Under the pieces are notes generated by a model, which was not told where the DNA came from, did not search any database, and worked only from the letters and a program-made list of their open reading frames with translations. A DNA stretch of 64,000 nt. It comes from Bin87 sp964347975 (GTDB lineage Bacteria > Chloroflexota > Dehalococcoidia > Lucifugimonadales > UBA3495). The stretch spans positions 19,315 through 83,314 of the forward strand of contig CAYGAY010000014.1 of assembly GCA_964347975.1 (NCBI GenBank). The letters are read 5' to 3'. Made by a program: the position numbers and the translations under genes. Below are positions 7,811 to 17,007 of this stretch, one piece after another. Numbering within the stretch: the stretch's first letter is position 1; the number at the start of each line of letters is the position of its first letter.

Positions 7811-8614
7811 ATGGATTTGCAACTTGACGGCAAGACCGCAATCGTAACCGGTGGCAGCCGGGGCATCGGCAAGGCGGTGGCGCGGACGCTGGCGGCGGAC
7901 GGATGCAGCGTGGTGATCACCGGCCGGTATGCCGACACGCTGTCGGCCTCGGCAGAGGACATTGCCGGCGACTCCGGCGGCTCGGTTACGCCCATCGTCT
8001 GCGACATGACCAGCGCCGAGCAGGTCAACGCCATGGTGGCCCAGGCCGCCGCGGCCCTGGGCGGGCGGATCGACATCCTGGTGAACAACGCCGCCGCGCC
8101 GGGCGGACTGGCTCGCGGCGCGCTGGACGAGATCCGCGACGAGGACGTGATGCTGGACCTGGACACCAAGGTGATGGGCTACCTGCGCTGCGCCCGGGCC
8201 GTCGCGCCCTATATGCAGCAGCAGGGCTGGGGCCGCATCGTGAACATCGGCGGCCTGTCGGCGCGGCGAGCGGCGGGCAACCTCAGCGCCGGCGTCCGCA
8301 ACTCCGGCCTGTCCAACCTGACCAAGTACCTGGCCGAAGAGCTGGGCAGTTCCGGCGTGTGCGTCAATCTGGTGCATCCGGGAACGACGCGCACCGAGCG
8401 CAGCGGCCCGATGTACGCCGAGCAGGCGGCGCGGGAAGGCGTGACGGTGGAAGAAATCGAGCGACGCGCCGCGGCCGGCAACTCCACCAAGCGCATCGTC
8501 GATGCCGAAGAGCTGGCCTGGGTGGTGGCCTTTTTCGCATCGCCGCGCAGCATCGCCATCAGCGGCGAAACCATCGCCGCCGGCGGCGGAGCCGGCGCCA
8601 ACGTTTATCACTGA
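7811..8614 (+). CDS. Atypical SDR-family protein lacking YxxxK
   Basis: 267 aa Rossmann fold with the cofactor loop TGGSRGIG (13-20), the NNA motif near residue 92 and a C-terminal substrate region. Where classical short-chain dehydrogenases have YxxxK, this one reads AGVRN (Ala160, Asn164), so both catalytic residues are missing although the flanking helix aligns well. It may bind NAD(P)(H) without classical redox chemistry, or belong to a divergent subfamily with other catalytic residues. It is followed 27 nt later by an EthD-like gene, a likely operon partner. Confidence 0.85.
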   Translation: MDLQLDGKTAIVTGGSRGIGKAVARTLAADGCSVVITGRYADTLSASAEDIAGDSGGSVTPIVCDMTSAEQVNAMVAQAAAALGGRIDILVNNAAAPGGLARGALDEIRDEDVMLDLDTKVMGYLRCARAVAPYMQQQGWGRIVNIGGLSARRAAGNLSAGVRNSGLSNLTKYLAEELGSSGVCVNLVHPGTTRTERSGPMYAEQAAREGVTVEEIERRAAAGNSTKRIVDAEELAWVVAFFASPRSIAISGETIAAGGGAGANVYH

Positions 8615-8641
8615 CCGCAGCAATCGCAGGAGACAATCGCC

Positions 8642-8956
8642 ATGATTAAGGTAACCGTGTTCTACGGCAACGAAGCAGGCAAATCCTTCGATATGGACTA
8701 CTACGTGAACACGCACATGCCCCTGGTGCAGGAGCGCCTGACCCCCTTCGGGATGCGCTACTACAACGTGGAGCGGGGCATTTCCGACACCGACCCCAAC
8801 GCGCCGCCGCTGTACGTGGCCGTAGGCTACCTGCTGTTCAACGACGTGGACGGCGTGCACGAAGGGTTCAAGACCCACGGGCGGGAGCTGGTCGGCGACG
8901 TGAAGAACTTTACGGACATCGAGCCGAAGTTCCTCATCAGCGAGCTGGTGGCATAA
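8642..8956 (+). CDS. EthD-domain protein
   Basis: 104 aa; the start VTVFYGNEAGKSFDMDYYVN leads into THMPLVQERL, which is the EthD dimeric alpha/beta-barrel signature (YY..HMPL). Members include small decarboxylases, cyclases and partners of ether-degrading P450s. A good RBS (AGGAG) stands just before the ATG. Its pairing with the preceding SDR suggests a role in a catabolic or polyketide-like pathway, but no substrate can be assigned. Confidence 0.85.
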   Translation: MIKVTVFYGNEAGKSFDMDYYVNTHMPLVQERLTPFGMRYYNVERGISDTDPNAPPLYVAVGYLLFNDVDGVHEGFKTHGRELVGDVKNFTDIEPKFLISELVA

Positions 8957-9004
8957 CACCCATAGTGAAAGCGACCAACTGAGAACACCGGGCGGGTTGC
9001 TCAA

Positions 9005-9757
9005 TTGCCCAGCATTGTCGCCGACATATTTCTCCAGTGCGACCAGGCAGTTCGCCGGGGGCAGCTCATCCATCGCACCAACCGGGTGGACAAGGAATTC
9101 CACTTCCAAAACTGGTTTCAGTCCCGGTTGGACGAGATGCAAGTGTCATACGATCCTCCGGCCCGCAATTCCTACCCCGACTTCCGCTTGGTGAATAGTC
9201 CGGTGGGGTATGAAGTGAAGGCGCTGGCCTATCCCGGCCGCGAAGCCACTTATGACGCCAACAGCCAAATGCCCACCGGCTGGCACAATGGCAGAACCGT
9301 GTACTATGTGTTCGGGCGATATCCCAGGGACCCTGACGGCGACGACTACCCGCTAATTGACCTGGTATTGTTCCATGGCGACTTTCTGAACGCTAATCAC
9401 GAGTACGTCCACGAGAACAAGCACATCACCGGCTTCGGGAGCTACGGCGACGTTATGATAAGGGACCGGAAAATGTACGTCGCTCCCACGCCATTTGCGT
9501 TAACGGACGGTACAGCGGGTCAACGCACCCTCATCCTGCCCAGCGATGCCGAAGTGGATGAGCGGTTGGAGTCGCGCGGGGAACTGATACGCGTTGAAAC
9601 CGACCGTCTTCTCGTGGGATACAACGCCGATTTGAGGGTAAATACCCTTACCCCTCAATATGTTGAGAACTCGTCGGCGGGCCTGGAGCATCGCTTCGTT
9701 GCTTATCGCCCTCTTGGGTCAGACGGCCCAACCGTAACGATGAAAGCAGCGCCCTGA
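9005..9757 (+). CDS. Putative type II restriction endonuclease (PD-(D/E)XK)
   Basis: 250 aa from a TTG start. The segment SYPDFRLVNSPVGYEVKAL supplies the nuclease triad: Asp59, then Glu70-Val-Lys72, spaced as in PD-(D/E)XK enzymes. The rest matches no family I can name. It is followed 22 nt later by a large DNA methylase gene on the same strand, the classic R-M arrangement. Base composition is a little less GC-rich than the surrounding metabolic genes, consistent with acquisition. The start is uncertain because no strong RBS is visible; recognition sequence unknown. Confidence 0.65.
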   Translation: MPSIVADIFLQCDQAVRRGQLIHRTNRVDKEFHFQNWFQSRLDEMQVSYDPPARNSYPDFRLVNSPVGYEVKALAYPGREATYDANSQMPTGWHNGRTVYYVFGRYPRDPDGDDYPLIDLVLFHGDFLNANHEYVHENKHITGFGSYGDVMIRDRKMYVAPTPFALTDGTAGQRTLILPSDAEVDERLESRGELIRVETDRLLVGYNADLRVNTLTPQYVENSSAGLEHRFVAYRPLGSDGPTVTMKAAP

Positions 9758-9779
9758 TCCATCCGCTCTGCGGCCCGAT

Positions 9780-12038
9780 GTGTTCCAACTGGCGGTTACT
9801 GCGATGCAACTATACCTGGACCAATTGAGCAATCTGGGATACCCTGGTGAAGTGGGGCCGCCGGCGTTGCGCGCCATTGAATGCGACGATTTTCCCTTTG
9901 AGCAACTCAGCCGCATTGCCGAACGGGAAAGCTGGCGGAAGGAAATCTACCGCCCGATATACCACGTCCACAAGTGGTGGGCGCAGCGTTTGGGGTCCGT
10001 CTTCAGAGGGATCATACTGGGCGCTTTGGCGCCGAAGGGAACCGACGTACTTGAGCTGTTTTACTCCCCGACCCGGTTTCCCGACGCGGTGGTTTTCGAC
10101 CCTTTCATGGGTAGCGGCACGACCCTCGGCGAAACTCTGAAGCTCGGAGGCCGGGCCATTGGCCGCGACATCAACCCGGTTTCGTACCTGCAAGTCCGCA
10201 CCTCCCTGACGCTGGCAGACCCGGAGGATCTGGAAAGGACTTATTATGAAATTGAAGCGGATGTCGCCGCCCGGATTTCCAGTTACTACACCGCCCGTTT
10301 GCCGGACGGCACGCTATGCCCGGCTCTGTACTATTTCTGGGTGATGCAGGCCTACTGCCCGGTATGCAGCGTCCCGGTTGACTTGTTCTCCAGCTATATC
10401 TTCGCCAGGCACGCCTATGCCCAACGCTATCCCACGGTGCGGGTCGTGTGCCCGAAGTGTGGCGCTATATCCCCGCAGGATCACCGGGTCACTGAGATGG
10501 AGTGCGCCGAGTGTGGCCACGGCTTCAATGCGGCAACCGGTCCAGCAAAGGGCAAGACGGCGCAGTGTCGGCGTTGTCACTGCGAGTTCAACATAGGCCG
10601 TACCATTCGGGAAACCGGCTCTCCTCCCACCTACCGGATGTACGCCAAGCTCGTCCTGACCCTTGACGGCAAGAAGGAATACCACCCCATCAACGTCTAT
10701 GATGAAGCCCTGTACGAGCAAGCGATCTCCGACTTGGGTAGGTCTCCTTACCGGCTTCCACAAGAGTATCTGGAACCCGGCTACAACACGAACCAGGCGC
10801 TGAATTACGGCTTCCGGTCCTGGATCCATATGTTCAATGCCCGCCAACTACTCTGTATATCAACGCTGGCAAGTCGCATCAAAGAGATTGAAGATAATCG
10901 GCTACGCGACGCCTTCACTTGCCTTTTTTCCGGAGTGCTTGAGTTCAACAATATGTTCGCTTCCTACAAGGGCGAGGGAACCGGTGCGGTCAGGCATATG
11001 TTCTACCATCACATCCTGAAGCCGGAACGCACCCCTTTAGAGGCTAACATCTGGGGAACTCCCAAGAGCTCAGGGGCTTTCTCGACATTATTCCGCAGTC
11101 GCCTGCTGCGTGCAATCCAATATGCTCAACAGCCCTTTGAGTTGGCCCTGTTGCCGGAAGAGCGGGGCAATCGGTCCGTGAAGGTGAACGGCATCAATGA
11201 ACCCCTGATGGGGGGCGCCAACAGCACCTCCTACCACCATTTTGGCGAGGGGGGCAAGCTCTACCTTTCCTGTGGAGACTCGGCAGCGACCGACTTGCCG
11301 GATGAATGCGTGGATGTGGTCGTTACGGATCCACCGTTCTTCGATAACGTGCATTACTCGCAACTGGCCGACTTCTTTTATGTCTGGCAGAAGTTGATCC
11401 TCGACGACCTTCCCAGCCACCAATCCGGCACCACGCGCTCGGAGTCCGAGGTTCAGAATGAGGATGTCAAGACGTTCACCGAGCGATTGACGCTCGCGCT
11501 GCGGGAGGCTGGCCGGGTACTTAAGGGTGATGGCCTCCTCGTCTTCACTTACCACCATTCCAGGTGGGAGGGCTGGCAAAGCGTCCTGCGTGCAGTGATA
11601 GAGGCAGACTTCCGCATTAAAGCGTGTCATCCGGTTAAGGCAGAAATGTCCGTTGCCGCGCCCAAACGTCAGGCAAAAGACCCCATCAACTTCGACATCA
11701 TCATGGTGTGTCGTAAGAATCGGTCGGAAACAACAGGTACAGATTCATCAGAGGAGATTAAGTTGGGTCTGGCATTCGAGCGCGCGGAAGCCCAAATAGC
11801 GAGGTTGCGAACGGACGGGTGGCATCTGAGCCGAAGCGATATTGGCGTGGTCGTCATGGCGCAAGTGGTGGCGGAAATCTCTGGACGGCCGGACAAGAAA
11901 GCAACTGAACGAGCGCTTGACGATATGGCATATCCCATAACTCAAGCTATTGACCGAATCCAAGGTTGTAACTCACTGTCCAGGAAAGTAGAAGCACAGG
12001 TGGGAAATCAGGGGTATTGCGATGAGCCAGGCAGTTGA
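9780..12038 (+). CDS. DNA methyltransferase with zinc ribbons (DUF1156/COG1743-like)
   Basis: 752 aa; the start may instead be the Met at 9804. The SAM-binding motif FDPFMGSGTT lies at about 106-115 and the amino-methylase catalytic motif TDPPF at 516-520, followed by FDNVHYSQLADFFYVW, as in COG1743 adenine-specific methylases. Between them are two Cys4 clusters (C193/C196/C224/C227 and C242/C245/C263/C266), likely zinc ribbons. It modifies N6-adenine or N4-cytosine, presumably at the site cut by the preceding nuclease. The end overlaps the DUF885 gene by 17 nt. Confidence 0.8.
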   Translation: MFQLAVTAMQLYLDQLSNLGYPGEVGPPALRAIECDDFPFEQLSRIAERESWRKEIYRPIYHVHKWWAQRLGSVFRGIILGALAPKGTDVLELFYSPTRFPDAVVFDPFMGSGTTLGETLKLGGRAIGRDINPVSYLQVRTSLTLADPEDLERTYYEIEADVAARISSYYTARLPDGTLCPALYYFWVMQAYCPVCSVPVDLFSSYIFARHAYAQRYPTVRVVCPKCGAISPQDHRVTEMECAECGHGFNAATGPAKGKTAQCRRCHCEFNIGRTIRETGSPPTYRMYAKLVLTLDGKKEYHPINVYDEALYEQAISDLGRSPYRLPQEYLEPGYNTNQALNYGFRSWIHMFNARQLLCISTLASRIKEIEDNRLRDAFTCLFSGVLEFNNMFASYKGEGTGAVRHMFYHHILKPERTPLEANIWGTPKSSGAFSTLFRSRLLRAIQYAQQPFELALLPEERGNRSVKVNGINEPLMGGANSTSYHHFGEGGKLYLSCGDSAATDLPDECVDVVVTDPPFFDNVHYSQLADFFYVWQKLILDDLPSHQSGTTRSESEVQNEDVKTFTERLTLALREAGRVLKGDGLLVFTYHHSRWEGWQSVLRAVIEADFRIKACHPVKAEMSVAAPKRQAKDPINFDIIMVCRKNRSETTGTDSSEEIKLGLAFERAEAQIARLRTDGWHLSRSDIGVVVMAQVVAEISGRPDKKATERALDDMAYPITQAIDRIQGCNSLSRKVEAQVGNQGYCDEPGS

Positions 12039-13686
12039 CGCCCTCGCCGAGCGCGCCGTCCGCGAGCATTGGGAGTTTCTGCCCACCGCCGGCAGCCGCA
12101 TCGGGATGCACGAATACGACGGCCGGCTGCCCGACTTTTCTGCCGGGCGGGTGCGGCGGCGCATTGCGGAACTGCACCAGTCGTTGGCGCAGCTGTCGGC
12201 TCTGCCGGACGAACCCGATGACGACCGGATGGGCCGCCTTTCGCGCCGCTTGCTGGAAATGTTCCTGCGGCGGGAGCTGTTCAGCCTGGAAGAGTTGCGG
12301 ACTTTGCACAACAACCCCCAGCGGCAGGTGGGCTACCTGGGCGTGGGCGGGTACGTGCAGCGGGATTACGCGCCGTTGCCCGACCGGATCCGCGCGGCCA
12401 CGGCGGCGCTGCGGCAGGCGCCCGACTTCCTGGCGACGCTGGACGCGCTGACTGAGCCGGAGTTGGGCGAACCTATCCGCGATATGGCGGTGGAAGCCTA
12501 CCGGGGGATGGCGTCCTTCTATCGCACCGGCCTGGCGGAGTCATCAGCGGAATGCGCGGCTATCGCGCCCGACGTGGCCGCCGAGTTTGACGCTGCCCGC
12601 GAATCTGCCGCCGTTGCCGTCGCGGAGTTTGCCGCGCGTTTGCAAGCCCGCAGCGCGCGCCCGGAGTTCGCCATCGGCTCCGGGCTGTACCGCCGGATGC
12701 TGGAGGTGGGCGAGGGGGTAACTACGCCTTTGGCCGACGTGTTGTCCATCGGGCAGGCCAACCTGGAGCAGAACCTGCGGCGGCTGGACGAGGCGGCGGC
12801 CCGTCTGCTGTCCCGGGGAACGGCGCCGGGCCAGTCGGTGCGGGAAGCGGTGGCCCAGGTCAGCGCGCATCATCCCACCGCCGAGGGCCTGATACCGGAA
12901 ACGCGGGCTCTGCTGGAAGACATCCGGCAGGCGTTGATTGACCACGACATCATCGGCCTGCCGTCGGAGGAACGCTGCCAGGTTACGGAAACGCCGTCCT
13001 ATATGCGCTACGCCTTCGCCGCCATGGATTCGCCGGGCGGGTTGGAACAGGTGGCTACCGAGGCGTTCTACTACGTTACGCCGGTGGAACCGGACTGGAC
13101 GCCGCGCCAGCAAGAAGAGTGGCTGAGCAACTTCAACTACCACACGCTGAAAATCATCAGCATCCACGAAGTCTATCCCGGCCATTACGTCCACAACCTG
13201 CACCAGCGCCACGGGCGCGCACTGCCGCTAATCAACCGGGTGGCGACTTCCTACGCCTTCTCCGAGGGCTGGGCGCACTATGCCGAAGCGATGATGCTGG
13301 AAACGGAATACGGTCGCCATGACCCGGCCCTGTGGCTGACCCAACTGCTGGAAGCCCTGGTGCGCAACTGCCGCTACCTGTGCTCCCTGGGGATGCACAC
13401 CCAGGGGATGACGGTGGACGAGGCGACGCAGTTTTTCCAGGCCCACGCTTACATGGAGGAACACCCGGCCCGCCGGGAAGCCCTGCGCGGTACATTCGAC
13501 CCCGGCTACCTCAACTACACGCTGGGCAAGCTCATGCTGTTGAAACTGCGCCAGGACTGGCGGCGACAGGAAGGGCCGGCCTACAGTCTGCGCCGGTTCC
13601 ACGACGCCGTCCTATCCTGGGGCGCGCCGCCGGCGCCGCTGCTGCGTGGGGCGATGCTGGCGGATGGCGGCGGGGAGATCCTATAA
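12022..13686 (+). CDS. DUF885 family metallopeptidase-like protein
   Basis: 554 aa with the zinc motif HEVYPGH (His382, Glu383, His388) and the downstream SEGWAHYAE (Glu415, His419) typical of DUF885 proteins, which are thought to be zinc peptidases related to M32/M2-type folds. The N-terminal 350 residues are helical. No signal peptide, so cytoplasmic. It overlaps the methylase gene by 17 nt on the same strand, although nothing links it functionally to restriction. Its last eleven codons (MLADGGGEIL plus stop) are part of the 624-bp tandem duplication that follows. Confidence 0.88.
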   Translation: MSQAVDALAERAVREHWEFLPTAGSRIGMHEYDGRLPDFSAGRVRRRIAELHQSLAQLSALPDEPDDDRMGRLSRRLLEMFLRRELFSLEELRTLHNNPQRQVGYLGVGGYVQRDYAPLPDRIRAATAALRQAPDFLATLDALTEPELGEPIRDMAVEAYRGMASFYRTGLAESSAECAAIAPDVAAEFDAARESAAVAVAEFAARLQARSARPEFAIGSGLYRRMLEVGEGVTTPLADVLSIGQANLEQNLRRLDEAAARLLSRGTAPGQSVREAVAQVSAHHPTAEGLIPETRALLEDIRQALIDHDIIGLPSEERCQVTETPSYMRYAFAAMDSPGGLEQVATEAFYYVTPVEPDWTPRQQEEWLSNFNYHTLKIISIHEVYPGHYVHNLHQRHGRALPLINRVATSYAFSEGWAHYAEAMMLETEYGRHDPALWLTQLLEALVRNCRYLCSLGMHTQGMTVDEATQFFQAHAYMEEHPARREALRGTFDPGYLNYTLGKLMLLKLRQDWRRQEGPAYSLRRFHDAVLSWGAPPAPLLRGAMLADGGGEIL

Positions 13687-13687
13687 T
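13682..13687 (+). promoter_or_regulatory. Candidate -10 of Uma2 copy 1
   Basis: A perfect TATAAT overlaps the DUF885 stop codon region, 22 nt before the Uma2 ATG, and is repeated at 14306-14311 before copy 2. No consensus -35 lies at the right distance, so confidence is limited. Confidence 0.35.
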
Positions 13688-13708
13688 TGCATCCGGAGAA
13701 GTCTGGCC

Positions 13709-14278
13709 ATGACTACCGCGAGAAAACTGATAACCGCCGACGAGTTGCTGGATATGCCGGATGACGGCTACCAATATGAACTTGTCCGGGGAGCGCTGAT
13801 CAAGATGCCGCCGCCGGGTTTAATGCACACCCTTGTTACCGGTCGAATCGGCCGTCGGATGGGGAACTTTGTTGAAGAGCATGACTTGGACTATTTCGAG
13901 GGTCCTGAGGCTGCGGCTTACCTGGAACAAAATCCTGATACCGTGCGCGCGGCCGATTACGCGCTCATCCCCCGGGATCGCATCCCCGATCCGCCACCGG
14001 CCCGGGGCTACGTGCCAGGAGCCGTTCCGGCCCTGGTGGTGGAGGTCATTTCACCGGACGGCGGAGAAGCCGCCGCGGCCCGGAGGGCCCGGATGTGGTT
14101 GGATGCCGGCGTCCGGTTGGCCCTGGTGGCGTACATTGCCACCCAGGAAATAGTCGCGCATCATGCCGACGGTACGGTGCAGCGTTTCGGGATGGAAGAT
14201 ACCCTGACTTGCGAACCGCTCCTGCCCGGCTTTGCCTGCCCGGTGGCCGATATTTTCACCTGGCGACCGCCGCGTTGA
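13709..14278 (+). CDS. Uma2 family protein, duplicate copy 1
   Basis: 189 aa from MTTARKLITADELLDMPDDG. It shows the Uma2 (DUF820) plan: YELVRGALIKMPPPG near the N-terminus, the acidic ADYALIP strand, then PALVVEVISPDGGE with the nuclease-like E-V core and KxxxW-type helix (RARMWLDAGV). Uma2 proteins have a PD-(D/E)XK-like fold and are called putative endonucleases, but function is unproved. The protein is identical to copy 2, so this is a very recent event. Confidence 0.88.
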   Translation: MTTARKLITADELLDMPDDGYQYELVRGALIKMPPPGLMHTLVTGRIGRRMGNFVEEHDLDYFEGPEAAAYLEQNPDTVRAADYALIPRDRIPDPPPARGYVPGAVPALVVEVISPDGGEAAAARRARMWLDAGVRLALVAYIATQEIVAHHADGTVQRFGMEDTLTCEPLLPGFACPVADIFTWRPPR

Positions 14279-14332
14279 TGCTGGCGGATGGCGGCGGGGA
14301 GATCCTATAATTGCATCCGGAGAAGTCTGGCC

Positions 14333-14902
14333 ATGACTACCGCGAGAAAACTGATAACCGCCGACGAGTTGCTGGATATGCCGGATGACGGCTACCAATA
14401 TGAACTTGTCCGGGGAGCGCTGATCAAGATGCCGCCGCCGGGTTTAATGCACACCCTTGTTACCGGTCGAATCGGCCGTCGGATGGGGAACTTTGTTGAA
14501 GAGCATGACTTGGACTATTTCGAGGGTCCTGAGGCTGCGGCTTACCTGGAACAAAATCCTGATACCGTGCGCGCGGCCGATTACGCGCTCATCCCCCGGG
14601 ATCGCATCCCCGATCCGCCACCGGCCCGGGGCTACGTGCCAGGAGCCGTTCCGGCCCTGGTGGTGGAGGTCATTTCACCGGACGGCGGAGAAGCCGCCGC
14701 GGCCCGGAGGGCCCGGATGTGGTTGGATGCCGGCGTCCGGTTGGCCCTGGTGGCGTACATTGCCACCCAGGAAATAGTCGCGCATCATGCCGACGGTACG
14801 GTGCAGCGTTTCGGGATGGAAGATACCCTGACTTGCGAACCGCTCCTGCCCGGCTTTGCCTGCCCGGTGGCCGATATTTTCACCTGGCGGCCACCGCGTT
14901 GA
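14333..14902 (+). CDS. Uma2 family protein, duplicate copy 2
   Basis: 189 aa, identical in sequence to copy 1 and exactly 624 bp downstream. The only coding changes seen are two synonymous bases in the last five codons. It carries its own copy of the TATAAT hexamer and the same spacing to the ATG, so it should be expressed like copy 1. After its stop the sequence departs from the repeat. Confidence 0.88.
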   Translation: MTTARKLITADELLDMPDDGYQYELVRGALIKMPPPGLMHTLVTGRIGRRMGNFVEEHDLDYFEGPEAAAYLEQNPDTVRAADYALIPRDRIPDPPPARGYVPGAVPALVVEVISPDGGEAAAARRARMWLDAGVRLALVAYIATQEIVAHHADGTVQRFGMEDTLTCEPLLPGFACPVADIFTWRPPR

Positions 14903-15014
14903 TGCTGCTGAAAACGCCCTATCCCGGGGAGCGCCGCCGGCGTCGCTGCCGCGAAAAGGTCTTGCAGGGAGGGGCCGGAGGGTTTCGGCGGCGGGGAGGT
15001 CTGGCGATACCCGC

Positions 15015-15878
15015 TCAACGCAGCATCCGGTCTCCGCATTGCGCGCAATAGCCGGCGTCGGGGCGGTTGCCGTGCCCGCAGTGGCTGCAGTACACCGCTG
15101 TTATCCGCCGCTGCCGCGCGGAGACGGGAACGCCGCAAAAGCGGCAGTAGCGGCTGATGATGCTGATACGCCGACGGCAGGCTGGGCAGTCGATGCGCGG
15201 GTAGTTGCGGCGGTAGCGGAAAGGCGAAACCCGCCGCGCCCAGGTGAATCGTCCCAGCGTCCAGGCTATGCCCAGCGCCACCAGAATGACCGCCGCCGGC
15301 CAGAATGTAAATACCGCCACGTTAAAGACGCCGTGAACCAGCGCGCCGGCGCCGATGCCGGCCAGCATTTGCCAGCTCCGACGCCGGCCGGCTTGCACCT
15401 GCCGCCCCAGGGCATAGCCCCAGAAGCTGCCGAAAACGACGTGGGCAACCGTGCTCAACGGCGCCCGCAGCAACATCACGGCGGGGCCGAATATCAGAAT
15501 GTAGGAGAGATTTTCCAGCGACGCGAAGCCAAGGCTGGCGGCGGCGCTGTACACCAGCCCATCGCCCGGCTCGTCAAAGTACGGAGAACGGTAGGCCAGC
15601 AAGCGGACGGCCAGGAACTTGCAGACTTCCTCGGTGGGGCCGACGACAAACAGCATTCCCGACGCCACTGACGCCAGGGTGGCCGTGTCGGACAGAATGT
15701 CATCGTCCAGGAAAATAGTGTTAATGATGCCGGCCGGCAGGGTTGACGCCATACCCAGCAGGAAAGTGAACACCAGCAGGCGGCGCGGCCCCGGGCGATA
15801 GACGCCCCGGCGAATGAAGAACCACAACCAGAAAATGCCGGGCGTGAACGCCAGCAGCGGAAAGATGAGCGGCTCCAA
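15015..15878 (-). CDS. PrsW-family intramembrane protease with zinc-ribbon tail
   Basis: 287 aa. About six hydrophobic segments fill residues 5-205. The PrsW/CPBP-type residues are present: GPTEEVCK (Glu83, Glu84), FASLEN, HVVFGSFWG and HGVFN. The C-terminus carries two Cys4 zinc ribbons (CPAC..CRFC and CSHC..CAQC). PrsW cleaves anti-sigma factors in Bacillus; no such partner is visible here. The gene starts 9 nt after an RDD membrane gene that has matching zinc ribbons, so the two are probably one operon and may act together at the membrane. Confidence 0.82.
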   Translation of the reverse strand: MEPLIFPLLAFTPGIFWLWFFIRRGVYRPGPRRLLVFTFLLGMASTLPAGIINTIFLDDDILSDTATLASVASGMLFVVGPTEEVCKFLAVRLLAYRSPYFDEPGDGLVYSAAASLGFASLENLSYILIFGPAVMLLRAPLSTVAHVVFGSFWGYALGRQVQAGRRRSWQMLAGIGAGALVHGVFNVAVFTFWPAAVILVALGIAWTLGRFTWARRVSPFRYRRNYPRIDCPACRRRISIISRYCRFCGVPVSARQRRITAVYCSHCGHGNRPDAGYCAQCGDRMLR

Positions 15879-15887
15879 CTCGACCGC

Positions 15888-16883
15888 CTACTTTCGCACT
15901 ACAACTGTGTCGCAAATCAGGTCGTGCAATCCCCGTTTGTCGCTCCGCAATCCGATCATCAGGTATCCGATGCCGAAAATCAGCCCGGAGAGGATGCCGG
16001 CGAGATACCGGCCCAGGGCGCGGCCAAAGCCGGCCTTTTCGCCATTGGGACGCAGCGCGTACAGCCCCAGACAGCGTTTGCCCACCGTCGTTGCCCAAAC
16101 CGCTATCCCAATCGTGTAGTACAACAAGGCCAGGATAAGCGTCAGCAGGTCAACCCAGTGCAGTCCGCCGCCGGCGTCGATGTATTCTCGGAATCCGGGC
16201 CAGATTGCAATTATGCCTGCCTGCACTGTGAACAATAGGACGAAGTCGATTGCCCACGCCGCAAACCGCATCCAGAACCCGGCCGGCTGACCGGCGTATG
16301 CGCCGCCCCGGCGCGCTGTTGCCGCCGGTTCTTCATCCAGCGGCAGGCCGCAGGAAAAGCAGAACAGCGCCCCTGGTTCGCTGACGCGATGGCAGCGGGG
16401 GCAGGGTATGGCCCCAATGGCAGATTGAGGCGGCCGTTGGTATCCACCGCCACCGGCATCAGCGACGGCGCTATCGTCGGGTATGGGCAATGACGGCGCG
16501 GGCGATTCCGCCCGGTATGGCTTGAGGCGTTGGGCCAGGGACTTGACGCGCGGCGCGGAGTACGCCGCCGCGGCCCTGGCGGCGCGGGCGGTGGCTATGC
16601 TGCCCTTTTTGATGCGCGGCGCGGAGTACGCCGCCACATCCGCGCCGAGATTTTTCAGGTCAGCGCCGATGTCTCCGATACGAGGCTGGCGACCGCGGGG
16701 CCGCGGCGGCGGATGCAACGGAGTATGCGCCGGCGCCAGTGCAGCGCCGCACCGGTGGCAGAAGCGGCTTTCCGGCGGGTTGGCGGCGCCGCACTGGCGA
16801 CACATGGCCGGCATTTGTGTTCCGCAATGATTGCAGAACATGGCTCCGGCCACGGCGTCCATTTGGCAGTTAGGACATTGCAT
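15888..16883 (-). CDS. RDD-family membrane protein with three zinc ribbons
   Basis: 331 aa from MQCPNCQMDA; the open frame extends upstream but the translated extension looks non-coding. Zinc knuckles CPNC..CNHC, CRQC..CHRC and CPRC..CFSC occupy the N-terminal half with an Ala/Arg-rich linker between. An RDD domain follows (GFWMRFAAWAIDFVLLFTVQ, later TVGKRCLGL and RDKRG-like SDKRGLHDL) with three to four membrane segments. RDD proteins are membrane proteins of mostly unknown role, some linked to ion transport. Coupled to the PrsW gene. Confidence 0.8.
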   Translation of the reverse strand: MQCPNCQMDAVAGAMFCNHCGTQMPAMCRQCGAANPPESRFCHRCGAALAPAHTPLHPPPRPRGRQPRIGDIGADLKNLGADVAAYSAPRIKKGSIATARAARAAAAYSAPRVKSLAQRLKPYRAESPAPSLPIPDDSAVADAGGGGYQRPPQSAIGAIPCPRCHRVSEPGALFCFSCGLPLDEEPAATARRGGAYAGQPAGFWMRFAAWAIDFVLLFTVQAGIIAIWPGFREYIDAGGGLHWVDLLTLILALLYYTIGIAVWATTVGKRCLGLYALRPNGEKAGFGRALGRYLAGILSGLIFGIGYLMIGLRSDKRGLHDLICDTVVVRK

Positions 16884-17007
16884 GGGTTGGGCGGCGGCCG
16901 GCCGCAGGGCCGGCCGGTCGCCATTGTAAAAGCAACGGGCTGGTGAAACCAAATTTCTGCCAACCCGGATTGCTGCCGAATTGCCGCGGACTCGGCTAAA
17001 TACCCCC

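Larger units (their letters stand above)
13654..14901 (+). repeat. 624-bp perfect-register tandem duplication
   Basis: Unit 1 is 13654-14277 and unit 2 is 14278-14901. Each contains the last codons of the DUF885 gene, a TATAAT hexamer, and a complete Uma2 gene. I saw only two differences, both at the distal end (14266 A/G and 14269 G/A, synonymous). ATGCTG(G) occurs at both junctions and again after unit 2, suggesting slippage or short-homology recombination. Confidence 0.95.
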
